Shown: positions 7,806 through 16,405 of the stretch, in pieces | How the letters are laid out: every line of letters begins with the position of its first letter | Numbering within the stretch: the stretch's first letter is position 1 | Assembly: GCF_023541015.1 (NCBI RefSeq) | Contig: NZ_JALNPR010000001.1 | Location: forward strand, 248,001-312,000 | Length of the DNA stretch: 64,000 nt | DNA from: Marivivens donghaensis | GTDB lineage: Bacteria; Pseudomonadota; Alphaproteobacteria; Rhodobacterales; Rhodobacteraceae | Direction: 5' to 3' | Translations under genes and position numbers: made by a program | Notes under the pieces: generated by a model | What the model was told of the DNA's origin: nothing | Databases searched by the model: none | Seen by the model: the letters and a program-made list of their open reading frames with translations, nothing else

Positions 7806-8855
7806 ATGGCGACATATGATTTTATCTTTGACAGCATTGGCCTAAGGGATTGGTGCGGCGTCAAAGAGTCTAGCGGACCAATGACTATGGCCGAGCTCCT
7901 TGCCGGATCAAAAGGGTCCGATAGCGAGGGCTTCCTAAACAAGGCAATGTCGGTTCCGTTTCCGTCTCTGGATGAACTGAACGAAGCCTGCTCTTCGCTT
8001 GCTCGGACACGTGATCTAACAAAAGCTGTTGAAGACGCCTTTTTGGGTGCCAAGGACAGCCTCAAGATCGTTCTCGATCCGTTGACCCAACCCCTAAGCT
8101 GGATCTTGGAAGGGACGCTGTGGCTCTTTGCTGCGACGCCTTGGTGGTTGATGATCCCTCTGATCCTGCTCCTCGTGCACGTCGCATCCAAGTCACTTCA
8201 GTTGGTTGGCTTTGTGGCCTCTGCACTTCTGTTTCTGTCCTTTATCGACCACTACTCGTTTGCGATGCAAACGTTGTCGATCATCTTTGTGTGCGCCACT
8301 CTTTGCGTGCTCTTTGGCGTTCCGATAGGGATCGTGATGTCACGAAGTGATCGGATGCAGCGGATTATGATCCCAATATTGGACATGCTCCAAACCCTTC
8401 CGACATTTGTATACCTTATCCCGCTGATCTTCTTGTTCTCAGTCACGGAGCCAAAACTCTACGGTATTGCGATCATCCTCTACGCCATTGTGCCTGTGAT
8501 CCGTTTGACCGACCTTGGCATTAGGCTCGTGAACAAAGAGGTGATCGAAGCCGCCGACGCATTTGGCATGACCAAGAGCCAAAAGCTCTACAGCGTGCAA
8601 ATCCCACTCGCCTTACCAAACATTATGGCTGGCGTGAACCAAACGATCATGATGAGCCTTGCGATGGTCGTGATTGCTTCGCTCGTTTCGGCGCCAGGTC
8701 TTGGTGTGCTGGTGCTACGCGGCATCCGTAACCTTGAACTCGGGGTGGGGCTTGTGGCTGGGCTCGGGATCGTCTTGCTGGCTGTGATCCTTGACCGCGT
8801 CACCAAAGCAGCTCTCGCGCGTGTTAACGCATCCAACAGCGTCCCGCGTCACTAA
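7806..8855 (+). CDS. proW: Betaine ABC transporter permease (ProW-like)
   Basis: 349 residues. A roughly 95-residue polar N-terminal part precedes the hydrophobic core, as in ProW. At least six membrane segments follow. The inner-membrane ABC permease signature EAADAFGMTKSQKLYSVQIPLALP (coupling helix, EAA loop) is near residues 245-270. It forms the membrane channel with the ATPase at 8866. It lies after the attenuator hairpin, 75 bases from the binding-protein stop. Codon use matches its neighbours. Family assignment is firm; specificity follows from the binding protein. Confidence 0.88.
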   Translation: MATYDFIFDSIGLRDWCGVKESSGPMTMAELLAGSKGSDSEGFLNKAMSVPFPSLDELNEACSSLARTRDLTKAVEDAFLGAKDSLKIVLDPLTQPLSWILEGTLWLFAATPWWLMIPLILLLVHVASKSLQLVGFVASALLFLSFIDHYSFAMQTLSIIFVCATLCVLFGVPIGIVMSRSDRMQRIMIPILDMLQTLPTFVYLIPLIFLFSVTEPKLYGIAIILYAIVPVIRLTDLGIRLVNKEVIEAADAFGMTKSQKLYSVQIPLALPNIMAGVNQTIMMSLAMVVIASLVSAPGLGVLVLRGIRNLELGVGLVAGLGIVLLAVILDRVTKAALARVNASNSVPRH

Positions 8856-8865
8856 GGATCGTATT

Positions 8866-9960
8866 ATGACTGACCAAGTAAGCATCTCGATCCGCAATCT
8901 GTACAAGATCTTTGGGTCTAACCCGCAAGAGGCTCTCAAACGCGTATATGATGGCGCGTCCAAGAAAGAGTTGATGGATAAACATCGCCACGTTCTCGGG
9001 CTGAGCGATATCAACGTTGATATGCATGCGGGCAAGATCACGGTGATTATGGGGCTTTCGGGCTCTGGTAAATCAACGCTGATCCGCCACGTGAACCGCT
9101 TGATCGAGCCGACTGCGGGCGAAATCTGGGTGGACGGCGAGAACGTTCTGGAGTTTTCCGAAGAACGCCTGCGCGAAATGCGCCGACTGACAATGTCGAT
9201 GGTGTTTCAGCATTTTGCTCTTCTTCCGCATCGTTCCGTGTTGGAAAACACTGGCCTTGCGCAATCTGTGCGTGGCGAGAAAAAGCCGAATTACGAGAAA
9301 GATGCTCTCAAGTGGCTTGATCGTGTTGGGCTTGGCGGGCAGGGCGGTCAGTATCCTCACCAGCTGTCGGGCGGGATGCAGCAGCGTGTCGGTATTGCCC
9401 GTGCGTTGACGTCGAATGCGCCGATTATGCTCATGGACGAAGCCTTCTCCGCGCTCGATCCGCTGATCCGCACAGACATGCAGGACTTGTTGTTGGAACT
9501 TCAGGACGAACTGCATAAAACGATCATCTTTATCAGCCATGATTTGGATGAAGCGCTCAAACTTGCTGACCATCTGGTCATTCTCAAGGATGGCCGTGTT
9601 GTGCAGCAAGGCGAACCGCAAGAAATCCTGTTGCGGCCAAACGATCCTTACATCGTCGACTTTATCTCGGATATCAACCGCGCCCGCGTTTTGCGCGTTC
9701 GGTCTATCATGAAGGCGTTGAAAACTGACGCACAGCAGTCGATCTCTGGTGAAGTCGATGCCGAAGATACGCTGGAGTCTGTGATTGCGCTTTCTGGTGG
9801 GGATGCAGATCAGATTTTCCGAGTGATGGCGAACGGCAAGCCTGTTGGTCTGGTCTACATGCGTGATCTCGTTAGGGCGCTGGTTCCGACAAGTGCAAGC
9901 GCAGGCGGTATACGCAGAAGTGCGGCTAGAGTGGGCGCGGAACCTTCTCCTCCAAACTGA
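8866..9960 (+). CDS. proV: Betaine ABC transporter ATPase (ProV-like) with foreign C-terminal tail
   Basis: 364 residues from the ATG at 8866. The Walker A motif GLSGSGKST, Q-loop, LSGGMQQRVGIARAL signature and Walker B LMDEAFSALD are all present. The long N-terminal stretch before Walker A (YDGASKKELMDKH) is typical of ProV/OpuAA. The C-terminal part looks like a CBS-type regulatory domain ending in YMRDLVRALVP. After this the reading frame runs about 25 residues (TSASAGG...) into DNA that encodes, in another frame, the end of an AraC-type regulator. The tail is therefore probably a junction product. The ATPase itself looks functional. Confidence 0.88.
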   Translation: MTDQVSISIRNLYKIFGSNPQEALKRVYDGASKKELMDKHRHVLGLSDINVDMHAGKITVIMGLSGSGKSTLIRHVNRLIEPTAGEIWVDGENVLEFSEERLREMRRLTMSMVFQHFALLPHRSVLENTGLAQSVRGEKKPNYEKDALKWLDRVGLGGQGGQYPHQLSGGMQQRVGIARALTSNAPIMLMDEAFSALDPLIRTDMQDLLLELQDELHKTIIFISHDLDEALKLADHLVILKDGRVVQQGEPQEILLRPNDPYIVDFISDINRARVLRVRSIMKALKTDAQQSISGEVDAEDTLESVIALSGGDADQIFRVMANGKPVGLVYMRDLVRALVPTSASAGGIRRSAARVGAEPSPPN

Positions 9961-10078
9961 AATGTCCGCCGTCGAAGTCGCGATGGCCTGTGGGTTTGGG
10001 AACTCTGGACATTTCACAAGAGTTTACCGGCTCGCCTATGGGGGGACGCCGATGATGCAACGTGGGCGTTTAACCTGA
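9902..10078 (+). pseudogene. C-terminal remnant of an AraC/GlxA-family regulator
   Basis: Read in the frame ending TGA at 10076-10078, the DNA encodes the last AraC-type helix-turn-helix: [20 protein letters not shown], then [16 protein letters not shown]. The PLSVxEVALACGFxSxSHFSRxFR pattern of GlxA/CdhR/GbdR-type regulators is obvious. The N-terminal amidotransferase-like domain and first HTH are missing, and the piece overlaps the end of the ATPase gene. No separate start is credible. GbdR/CdhR relatives commonly control betaine and carnitine genes, so a former local regulator may have been deleted (inference). Confidence 0.8.
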
Positions 10079-10089
10079 AAGGATCAGAC

Positions 10090-11193
10090 ATGCGCATTCG
10101 TGAAATCCACATTTATCACCACGCGCTACCGGTCAAAAATGGCCCTTATCGAATGGCGAATGCAACTGTCTGGTCTTTAGATACAACGCTTGTCCGCATT
10201 GTGGGTGACAACGGATTGGAAGGATGGGGGGAAACCTGTCCTGTCGGACCGACCTATGCGGAATCCCACGCGGCGGGTGCGCGTGCGGCTCTCGCACTGA
10301 TGGCGCCTGACCTGATCGGGGCAGAGATTTGGCCCGCAATGTTGCAGCGTAAAATGGCGAGTTTGCTGAACGGTCATAACTACGCCAAAGCTGCGATTGA
10401 TATCGCGGCGCATGACCTCTTGGGTAAATCGCTGTGCGTTTCGGTGGCTGATCTCCTTGGTGGGGCGGTGACCGATAATGTGCCGTCTTACTATGCTAGC
10501 GGTGTGGGCGCGCCCGATGACATTGCTCGCATTGCCGCTGAAAAATTGGCCGAAGGCTATCCTCGTTTGCAGATCAAAGTTGGTGGTCGTCCCGTCGAGA
10601 TCGACATCGAAACCATTCGCAAAGTTTGGGAGGTCATCCGCGGCACAGGGATGCGGCTCGCCGTTGATGGGAACCGTGGTTGGAAGACACGAGACGCGCT
10701 TCGGGTTAGCCGTGAATGTCCTGACATTCCGTTCATCATGGAGCAGCCGTGTAACACAATCGAAGACCTTCGAACTATTCGATCGCTGGTGTCTCATGGC
10801 ATCTACATGGACGAAAACAGCGTCGATTTGAACACGGTGATCTCTGCCGTGGGAACGGGTTTGGTTGATGGGTTTGGGATGAAAATCACACGGATCGGCG
10901 GGTTGCAGCATATGCGGACCTTCCGCGAGATTTGCGAGGCGCGGAACCTGCCACATACCTGTGATGACGCTTGGGGTGGGGATATCATCGCTGCGGCCTG
11001 CACGCAAATCGCCTCTACCATGCGTCCCGATTTGTGCGAAGGCGCGTGGCTTGCGGCGCCTTATATCGAAGGAAACTACGACCCCGAAAACGGCATCAAA
11101 ATTGAGGGCGGATATATCAAACGCCCAACTGGTGCGGGTCTGGGCATTACGCCTGACGTGTCGGTTTTCGGCGCACCTGCGGCAAGTTTTTAA
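10090..11193 (+). CDS. hpbD: Enolase-superfamily epimerase, 4-hydroxyproline betaine 2-epimerase-like (HpbD)
   Basis: 367 residues. As I remember it, the protein is closely similar over its whole length to HpbD of Pelagibaca bermudensis: conserved blocks NGPYRx[21 protein letters not shown] and DDAWGGDI. The acid/base pair is Lys163 (RLQIKVGG) and Lys265 (GMKITRIGG). The metal ligands are Asp193 (AVDGNRGW), Glu218 (IMEQPC) and Asp241 (YMDEN). The enzyme racemises C2 of proline- or hydroxyproline-betaine; the exact substrate is inferred. It lies 11 bases after the AraC remnant and downstream of the transporter, so it is probably cotranscribed. An IS6-type element begins 20 bases after its stop. 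Confidence 0.88.
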   Translation: MRIREIHIYHHALPVKNGPYRMANATVWSLDTTLVRIVGDNGLEGWGETCPVGPTYAESHAAGARAALALMAPDLIGAEIWPAMLQRKMASLLNGHNYAKAAIDIAAHDLLGKSLCVSVADLLGGAVTDNVPSYYASGVGAPDDIARIAAEKLAEGYPRLQIKVGGRPVEIDIETIRKVWEVIRGTGMRLAVDGNRGWKTRDALRVSRECPDIPFIMEQPCNTIEDLRTIRSLVSHGIYMDENSVDLNTVISAVGTGLVDGFGMKITRIGGLQHMRTFREICEARNLPHTCDDAWGGDIIAAACTQIASTMRPDLCEGAWLAAPYIEGNYDPENGIKIEGGYIKRPTGAGLGITPDVSVFGAPAASF

Positions 11194-11213
11194 GAGGCAT
11201 TGTAGGGCATTGT

Positions 11214-12030
11214 GGCAGTGTCAGACTAAACGTCCTTGAGCAGGGTAGTGTAGGTGGTTAGCGTTTTGGTATGACTAAGCGCTCTCCATTTCGGTACTTC
11301 AAGACGAGCCCAGAGGTGATCCGCTTAGCGGTCATGCTCTATGTACGGTTCCCTCTGTCTCTTCGTAATGTGGAAGATCTCCTGCATGAGCGGGGGATCG
11401 ATGTTAGCCATGAAACGATCCGTTATTGGTGGAACAGATTTGGTCCGCTGTTTGCTTCTGAAATCAGAAAGCGAAGAGCGGACAGATTGAAATCCAGCTC
11501 GAATTGGCAATGGCACCTGGACGAGGTCTTCGTGAAAGTGAATGGCGTCCGGCATTACATGTGGCGCGCCATTGATCACGAAGGGGAGGTGCTTGAAAGC
11601 TATGTCACAAAGCGCCGAGACCGTAAGGCAGCACTGAAATTCCTTAGGAAATCTCTGCGTAGATACGGAAGCCCTCAGGCAATAGTCACCGATAATCTGA
11701 GGTCTTATGGCGCAGCTATGAGAGACCTGGGAAATACTGAGAAGCAGAAAACGGGCAGGTGGCTCAACAACCGTATTGAGAATTCTCACCTTCCGTTTCG
11801 ACGACGAGAGCGTGCCATGCTGAGGTTTCGGCAAATGCGATGTTTGCAGAAATTCGCCGCTGTTCACTCTTCCGTCCACAATCACTTCAATCAGGAACGA
11901 CACCACTATAGCCGAGGCAACTTAAAGACCTTACGCGCCGCTGCTCTCGCAGAGTGGCGCCAACTTGGTGCGATCTGAAGACTTGGTTAAGTGACAAACG
12001 GAGACGAGTTCGAATTAGTCTGACAGCACC
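11214..12030 (+). mobile_element. IS6-family insertion sequence (about 817 bp)
   Basis: Terminal inverted repeats are visible. The left end GGCAGTGTCAGACTAA (11214-11229) matches the reverse complement of the right end TTAGTCTGACAGCACC (12015-12030) at 13 of 16 positions. The element carries one transposase gene. I see no 8-bp target duplication: the left flank is GGCATTGT and the right flank TTCCTTAG. This suggests that the element joined two originally distant sequences by deletion or cointegrate resolution. The left flank GGCATTGT is itself repeated 10 bases upstream (11196-11203). Confidence 0.85.
11271..11978 (+). CDS. IS6-family DDE transposase
   Basis: 235 residues, the usual size. 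The N-terminal HTH (VMLYVRFPLSLRNVEDLLHE, then RGIDVSHETIRYWWNRFG) is typical. The DDE residues are in WHLDEVFVKVNG (D), VTDNLRSYGAA (D) and NNRIENSHLPFRRRERAM (E). The gene is intact and spans most of the element between its inverted repeats, so the element may be active. It is read rightwards, away from hpbD. Confidence 0.93.
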   Translation: MTKRSPFRYFKTSPEVIRLAVMLYVRFPLSLRNVEDLLHERGIDVSHETIRYWWNRFGPLFASEIRKRRADRLKSSSNWQWHLDEVFVKVNGVRHYMWRAIDHEGEVLESYVTKRRDRKAALKFLRKSLRRYGSPQAIVTDNLRSYGAAMRDLGNTEKQKTGRWLNNRIENSHLPFRRRERAMLRFRQMRCLQKFAAVHSSVHNHFNQERHHYSRGNLKTLRAAALAEWRQLGAI

Positions 12031-12846
12031 TTCCTTAGGACTTTGATGGTCAAGCGACCGTGCAGCGCTGCAATAATGATTGCCAGACCCGCGCCCATCC
12101 CCGCGGCTTCGGTTGGGGTGAAGATCTTTGCGTAGAGACCTCCGATAATGAGGCTGAAGAGTAACAGGAACGGCCAAATACCCGAGAGTGCGGAAAGACG
12201 TTCCGACCAACCAACTTTTTCGCCTTTGGGCGCATGTTCAGGATTGCGGGCCGCGATAAACCGGATCGCGATCATATAGAAGGCCAAGCCTAGTAAACCT
12301 GGAACAACACCCGCAACGAAGAGATCGCCAATGTTCGTTTGCGTCAGGATGCCGAAGACAACCATGATAATCGATGGAGGGATGAGGATACCCAACGTTC
12401 CACCAGCTGCGATCGTTCCAGATGCGATCTCGTCAGAATATCCATATTTGCGCATGCTGGGGTATGCGACCTTCGCCATCGTCGCAGCTGTCGCATAGCT
12501 TGATCCGCATACGGCAGAAAACCCCGAACAGGCAACCATTGTTGAAAGAGCCAGCCCGCCTCTCACATGACCGACAAAGGCAAATGCAGCGCGAAACAGA
12601 TCATTCGCAATGCCCGTTTTGGAAATAACGTTGCCCATCAGAATGAACATCGGAACCACTGCGAGATCGTAGGACAGGACTGCATCTGAAATGGTAAGTG
12701 GCACCAATTGAAACGCGATATTCCAATTGATAGCGAAACCGATGCCAAGGACGGAGACGGCCATAAGGGCGAACGCAAGGGGCACGCGCAAAAATGCCAG
12801 TGCGATAGCCGTAATCATTGCGATTGAACCGATGACTTCGATGGTG
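12031..12846 (-). pseudogene. TRAP transporter large permease (DctM) remnant, truncated at both ends
   Basis: Read leftwards, the frame encodes about 270 residues of a DctM-type subunit: RVPLAFALMAVSVLGIG, VVPMFILMGNVISKTGI, MVACSGFSAVCGSSYATAAT, GTLGILIPPSIIMVVFGILT and FTPTEAAGMGAG. Normal DctM has about 430 residues. The 3' end is cut by the IS6 right end, whose inverted repeat supplies the stop. The 5' end lacks a start codon at the homology boundary (VTIEVIGS begins with GTC) and abuts an alpha/beta-hydrolase remnant. Loss of function is near certain. Confidence 0.85.
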
Positions 12847-13100
12847 ACCTCAGCTTTTACACGAAAGATGATAGCCTGATTGCGCGGCTGCCGTCGATTG
12901 ATACAAGTAAAACGCCTGTTCATATCATCTTTGGCGCATATGACCCGACGTGTACCCCAGAAGACGCAAAGCGAACTGCAAAGGCTATTCCGGGCTCTAC
13001 GTTGACCGTGATGGATGAACTCTGCCACTTCCCGATGAGTGAACATCCAGTCGGCTTCAGGCCGTTCTTTTTGGAAGCCCTCGAAAAAATGGTTTGCTGA
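12840..13100 (+). pseudogene. Alpha/beta-hydrolase C-terminal remnant
   Basis: The + frame ending TGA at 13098-13100 encodes the last 86 residues of an alpha/beta hydrolase. DGDLSFYTKDD is followed by TPVHIIFGAYDPTCTPEDA (with the usual Asp after the sixth strand) and ELCHFPMSEHPVGFRPFFLE (with the catalytic-type His). No start or N-terminal domain with the nucleophile is present. The piece begins at the DctM remnant boundary near 12843, so the two are products of one rearrangement. A terminator-like hairpin follows. Confidence 0.75.
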
Positions 13101-13129
13101 AATAACCGCTTAAACGAGCGATCAAGATC

Positions 13130-13180
13130 GACCCAATACCCAAAGGCATTAGCTGGTTGGGTGCTGGGTCTTTCTGTTTT
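13130..13180 (+). terminator. Terminator of the former alpha/beta-hydrolase gene
   Basis: GACCCAATACCCAA (13130-13143) pairs with TTGGGTGCTGGGTC (13157-13170) with two mismatches, and is followed by TTTCTGTTTT. It lies 30 bases after the hydrolase stop. Confidence 0.65.
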
Positions 13181-13679
13181 CTAGATTTTCGATCAATAGT
13201 TTAGGGTATGAATCGATCGTGGGTTCTTCGGGAGGGTGCATGCAATACCGAACTGCGCATTTCCGCCGAATTTACGACCCCCTAGGTGAGATATCCTATG
13301 GGTTTTGGGGGCGGGAATTTATTTCCTATCGCCGGTTTCTTTTTTTTCTGGCAGCGTTTCATCGAAATCCCAACAATCCCGCTGACCCCATCAAAATCTT
13401 AAAGACGATAGTCCTCATGAGTTCTCATCAACTTCATACCCTTAAAGCCCCATGACTACCCCCTTCAAAGCTTATCTTTATTGCTCGGGAAGGTGGGGGA
13501 AGTGAGGTGATGATCCATCGCGCAATCCATCCTGCTGGCGTTCTTTGTGAATGCTCGATGGAGTTGTCGGGATCTTAAAAGCGACCGTTGAGAATGTCTG
13601 CTAAATTGGTGAGATCGATTTCGAATTGATTGCCGTTTGGAGTGAACCAATGGGCCTACGGTCCTTCTGTAGGATGGCT
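13181..13679. other. Non-coding or decayed stretch
   Basis: No gene is supported. Short frames exist on both strands, but none shows a known pattern or a ribosome site. On the minus strand at about 13600-13680 one frame reads NGNQFEIDLTNLADILNG before a stop, which may be decayed coding DNA of unknown origin. The composition is more AT-rich and irregular than the flanking genes, as expected for old insertion debris. Confidence 0.5.
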
Positions 13680-13880
13680 TCAAGAGCGGGTGGATGATAT
13701 CCTAAAGCTCTGCGGTATCATTATGTTGTAGTGCTGCCTCCTCTGTTCAATGATGATGTGGGCTTCTCATAAAGTGTAGAAGACTTCGTCATTCAAAAGC
13801 TCGTCGCGGTCCCTGCCTTTAGAGCTTTCGGCGTCACCATTCTCCTACGGGCTCCCTCGTTCTATATCGGGAATGCTCTT
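13680..13880 (-). pseudogene. Decayed IS3-family transposase (orfB C-terminus)
   Basis: Read leftwards, the DNA gives ERGSP*ENGDAESSKGRD, RDELLNDEVFYTL*EA and HIIIEQRRQHYN. This matches the conserved IS3 orfB end (PGSPWENGYxESFNxKLRDELL, then FYxLxEAxxxIExWRxxYN). In-frame stops at two places and the lost Trp show long decay. No start or N-terminal part is seen. It marks the region as old mobile DNA. Confidence 0.8.
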
Positions 13881-14039
13881 GTCGTAGAGCCCCTCAAACT
13901 GCTTCAGTAATGGGGTTCTGAGTGATCTGTAGGTCGCTAAAATTTGCTACACATTTTGCTACACATTTTGCGTTACGGTTTGGGCGATTGTTTTCTAAGT
14001 AATTGATTGTGTTTGGTTTAATTTGGGTGTGAATTGCTG

Positions 14040-14366
14040 GCGGCTCTCACCGCTTCCGCCACAATCCCTCATCAAAATCTCGATCAGCCACTAGCCGTTC
14101 AGCATCCGGTAGACTGCTCGTATAGCCGTTGCACCAGTATAATCGCTGACCTGGCCAGTTGTGATGAAGCAACGGATCGGGCGTCCGCTCGTGTCCGTGA
14201 CAGCATGCAGTTTGGTGTTCTTGCCACCCTTTGTCTGATCATTTAGACGTCGACTCCCCTTTTTCGGCCACAGGCTTGAGGCTCTGCGGTGTGCCTCCAG
14301 ATAGGTTGTGGAGAGCGGATAGATTAAATCCAGTTCGGATAGGGCTGACAGCACCGTCGCTTGCAC
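14040..14366 (-). pseudogene. Decayed IS5-family transposase fragment
   Basis: The minus strand encodes TKGGKNTKLHAVTDTSGRPI, then CFITTGQVSDYTGA, the core of IS5/IS427-type transposases (GGxxTKxHAxxDxxGxPxxxxxTxGQxSD). Upstream the frame has AHRRASSLWPKKGS, like the usual xKAHRxAxGAKxG region. A stop follows MLNG, but in another frame the next bases read LVADRDFDEGLWRKR, the expected LLADRGYDxxxxR segment. The gene is therefore frameshifted and truncated. Confidence 0.78.
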
Positions 14367-14715
14367 ATTGCAATCACGGGATCAGGTCGCCTACGGGGCC
14401 GTTTTTGTTTCAACCAAGTTTATCGGAGCAATCCAACTTTCGAAGACTGGCGATCTGGCTGATATCGGTCTTTGGACGCTTCGCGTCTCTTTCTACCCGT
14501 CCTTCGGCGAAATCGAGACGGATCTAAAAAGTACATCCCTTTCAGTGGGTTGGCGCGGAAGGCCGCGCCACCGCTGTAGCAGGTTGAACTGCTTCTCGGT
14601 GCGAATAGAACAACCCCAAGGCGGCGTGGTTGTTGATCATTTCGGGTGTTTCGGCCGAGTTGAACTCTGGCGACCGCGCGTTAGGTCACTCAGAGGACAA
14701 TATGAGATCGAAACA
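14367..14715. other. Spacer before the photolyase-like gene, no gene recognised
   Basis: One + frame is open through this stretch into the downstream gene, but its translation resembles nothing known. The homology of the next gene begins only at its internal ATG (14716). I see no clear promoter. The DNA may contain the outer end of the IS5 remnant. Confidence 0.45.
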
Positions 14716-15933
14716 ATGACAGACTTAATCCCGACCCGCACCGCTGGCGAAGAGCTCTTAGCGGCTTTTGGGCCTCGAATGGGGCGTCGATACGCCAATG
14801 GCCGCAATACGGATCATGGCCCAGGCGCACACAAAGCAGTTTCGGTTTTATCCCGCTATATTCGGCGCAGGTTGGTTCTGGAGGCGGATGCGGTCTCAGC
14901 GGCGTTAACCGCCCATGGGCCGCAAGATGCGGAAAAGTTTGTGCAAGAGGTGATCTGGCGCGGCTATTTCAAAGGCTGGTTGGAACACCGACCGCAGGTC
15001 TGGGACAGTTATCGCAAGGGGCTGGACGCTGATATTGCCGTGCTTGACCGTGACCGCCGTATGCGCCGCGATGTCGACCGTGCAATGTCTGGGCAAACGG
15101 GACTAGAGTGCTTTGATGCTTGGGCAGCCGAACTGGTGGAGACTGGCTATCTGCATAATCACGCTCGGATGTGGTTCGCTTCGATCTGGATATTTACTCT
15201 TGGGTTGCCATGGCGGTTAGGTGCGGATTTCTTTTTTCGTAACCTGCTTGATGGTGATGTCGCCTCAAACACGCTGAGCTGGCGCTGGGTGGCAGGACTG
15301 CACACGCGTGGCAAGCCATATCCGGCCGACACGCAGAATATCGCAACATTCACAGCCGGTCGGTTTACTCCGCGCCGCAGTGATCTGGCGGTGGTAACCC
15401 AAGGGCTTGAGGCAACCGAGCCTGACGGCCTGCCTCCAGTCGTGCCGCTGCGTTCGGTCCTGTCACCGAAACCCGATCTCCCAACTGCACTGCTGATCAC
15501 GGACGAGGATTGCCGGATCGAGGATTTCGACAGTTCTGCGTTGGATATTCGAACGGTGGCTACGCTTGTGGCGGGTCATCTGCGATCCCCTTTGCCAGTA
15601 TCCAATCGTGTTCTTCAGTTCGAGAATGGTGCGTTGGCAGATGCGGCTGCGCGCGCTGGGTTTGCCTCAGTAGAGATGCAAGCAAACGATCCCAGCGGCT
15701 TGGCGCGATGGGCGGCGGATGCGGGTGCAACACAGATCGTTACGCCGTATGTGACGCGCGGTCCTTTGCGAGATTGGCTGGATGCGGCCACTCCATCTTT
15801 GGTCAAGCATGGCATAACGCTATGCGAGTGGCAGCGCGATTGGGATAAGGCGATCTGGCCCCACGCCACTGCAGGTTTCTTCAAGGTTAAGAAAAATATC
15901 CCACGTATCCTTGAACAGGCAGGTCTCGCATGA
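14716..15933 (+). CDS. Photolyase/cryptochrome FAD-domain protein with atypical C-terminal domain
   Basis: 405 residues from the ATG at 14716. The N-terminal two thirds match the helical FAD-binding domain of DNA photolyases: EVIWRGYFKGWL, ELVETGYLHNHARMWFASIW, then LPWRLGADFFFRNLLDGDVASN and the SWRWVAGLHTRGKPY stretch, where FAD contacts are expected. No N-terminal antenna domain precedes it. Instead an alpha/beta-like part follows (TALLITDEDCRIEDF to about residue 370), ending in WPHATAGFFKVKKNIPRIL. The order is thus reversed relative to classical photolyases. Whether it repairs DNA or acts as a light sensor is unclear. The next ORF overlaps its stop. Confidence 0.8.
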   Translation: MTDLIPTRTAGEELLAAFGPRMGRRYANGRNTDHGPGAHKAVSVLSRYIRRRLVLEADAVSAALTAHGPQDAEKFVQEVIWRGYFKGWLEHRPQVWDSYRKGLDADIAVLDRDRRMRRDVDRAMSGQTGLECFDAWAAELVETGYLHNHARMWFASIWIFTLGLPWRLGADFFFRNLLDGDVASNTLSWRWVAGLHTRGKPYPADTQNIATFTAGRFTPRRSDLAVVTQGLEATEPDGLPPVVPLRSVLSPKPDLPTALLITDEDCRIEDFDSSALDIRTVATLVAGHLRSPLPVSNRVLQFENGALADAAARAGFASVEMQANDPSGLARWAADAGATQIVTPYVTRGPLRDWLDAATPSLVKHGITLCEWQRDWDKAIWPHATAGFFKVKKNIPRILEQAGLA

Positions 15934-16163
15934 TCGCCGTGCGGATCGGGTCTTACGGTCCGGATGACGTTGTGCCGGATGCTCATATTCTGGATCTGAC
16001 ACTTACCATTTCCTCACATCTTGTGATGGTTCCGCGAGACGAGATGGCGCTCGTGTTTGACTACGACCCGCTCATCCGACGCATCGACACGCTGGCGGGC
16101 GCTCACCACTATGAGACGCAAGAGCGGCTTATGACCTGTATCGTCGAAGCCTGCGCTTCCTGA
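15930..16163 (+). CDS. Small hypothetical protein, coupled to the photolyase-like gene
   Basis: 77 residues, starting at an ATG that overlaps the preceding stop (ATGATC across TGA). I do not recognise it. The sequence is acidic, with PDAHILDLTLTISSHLVMVP in the middle and no signal peptide, membrane span or Cys pair. The overlap suggests translational coupling. It could equally be the surviving start of a longer gene broken by the nearby rearrangements. Downstream to 16405 nothing further is recognised. Confidence 0.45.
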   Translation: MIAVRIGSYGPDDVVPDAHILDLTLTISSHLVMVPRDEMALVFDYDPLIRRIDTLAGAHHYETQERLMTCIVEACAS

Positions 16164-16405
16164 GCCCGTGCAAAGTGCGGAGCTGATCGAACGCAACATG
16201 ATCCCTGCGCCATCTCAATGAACTCGCCAACGGTCGTAGGATCGAGGAGATCGCTTTTTCATATGAAGGCAAGTGTCATCGCCTCGTTACAAGCCGACAT
16301 TCCCTCGCGGCGATGGCCCTTTAAGCATCGCGGGACAGCAGCCTTGACCTGTGCTGGATCGACGGCAGTTGTCTTTTTCTGGGTGAGTGTCCGGAAAAGT
16401 ACCTT

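Noticed and set aside
13219-13455. Possible small gene (78 codons) on the plus strand
   Set aside because: No ribosome site, no recognised pattern, odd composition; lies in decayed mobile DNA.
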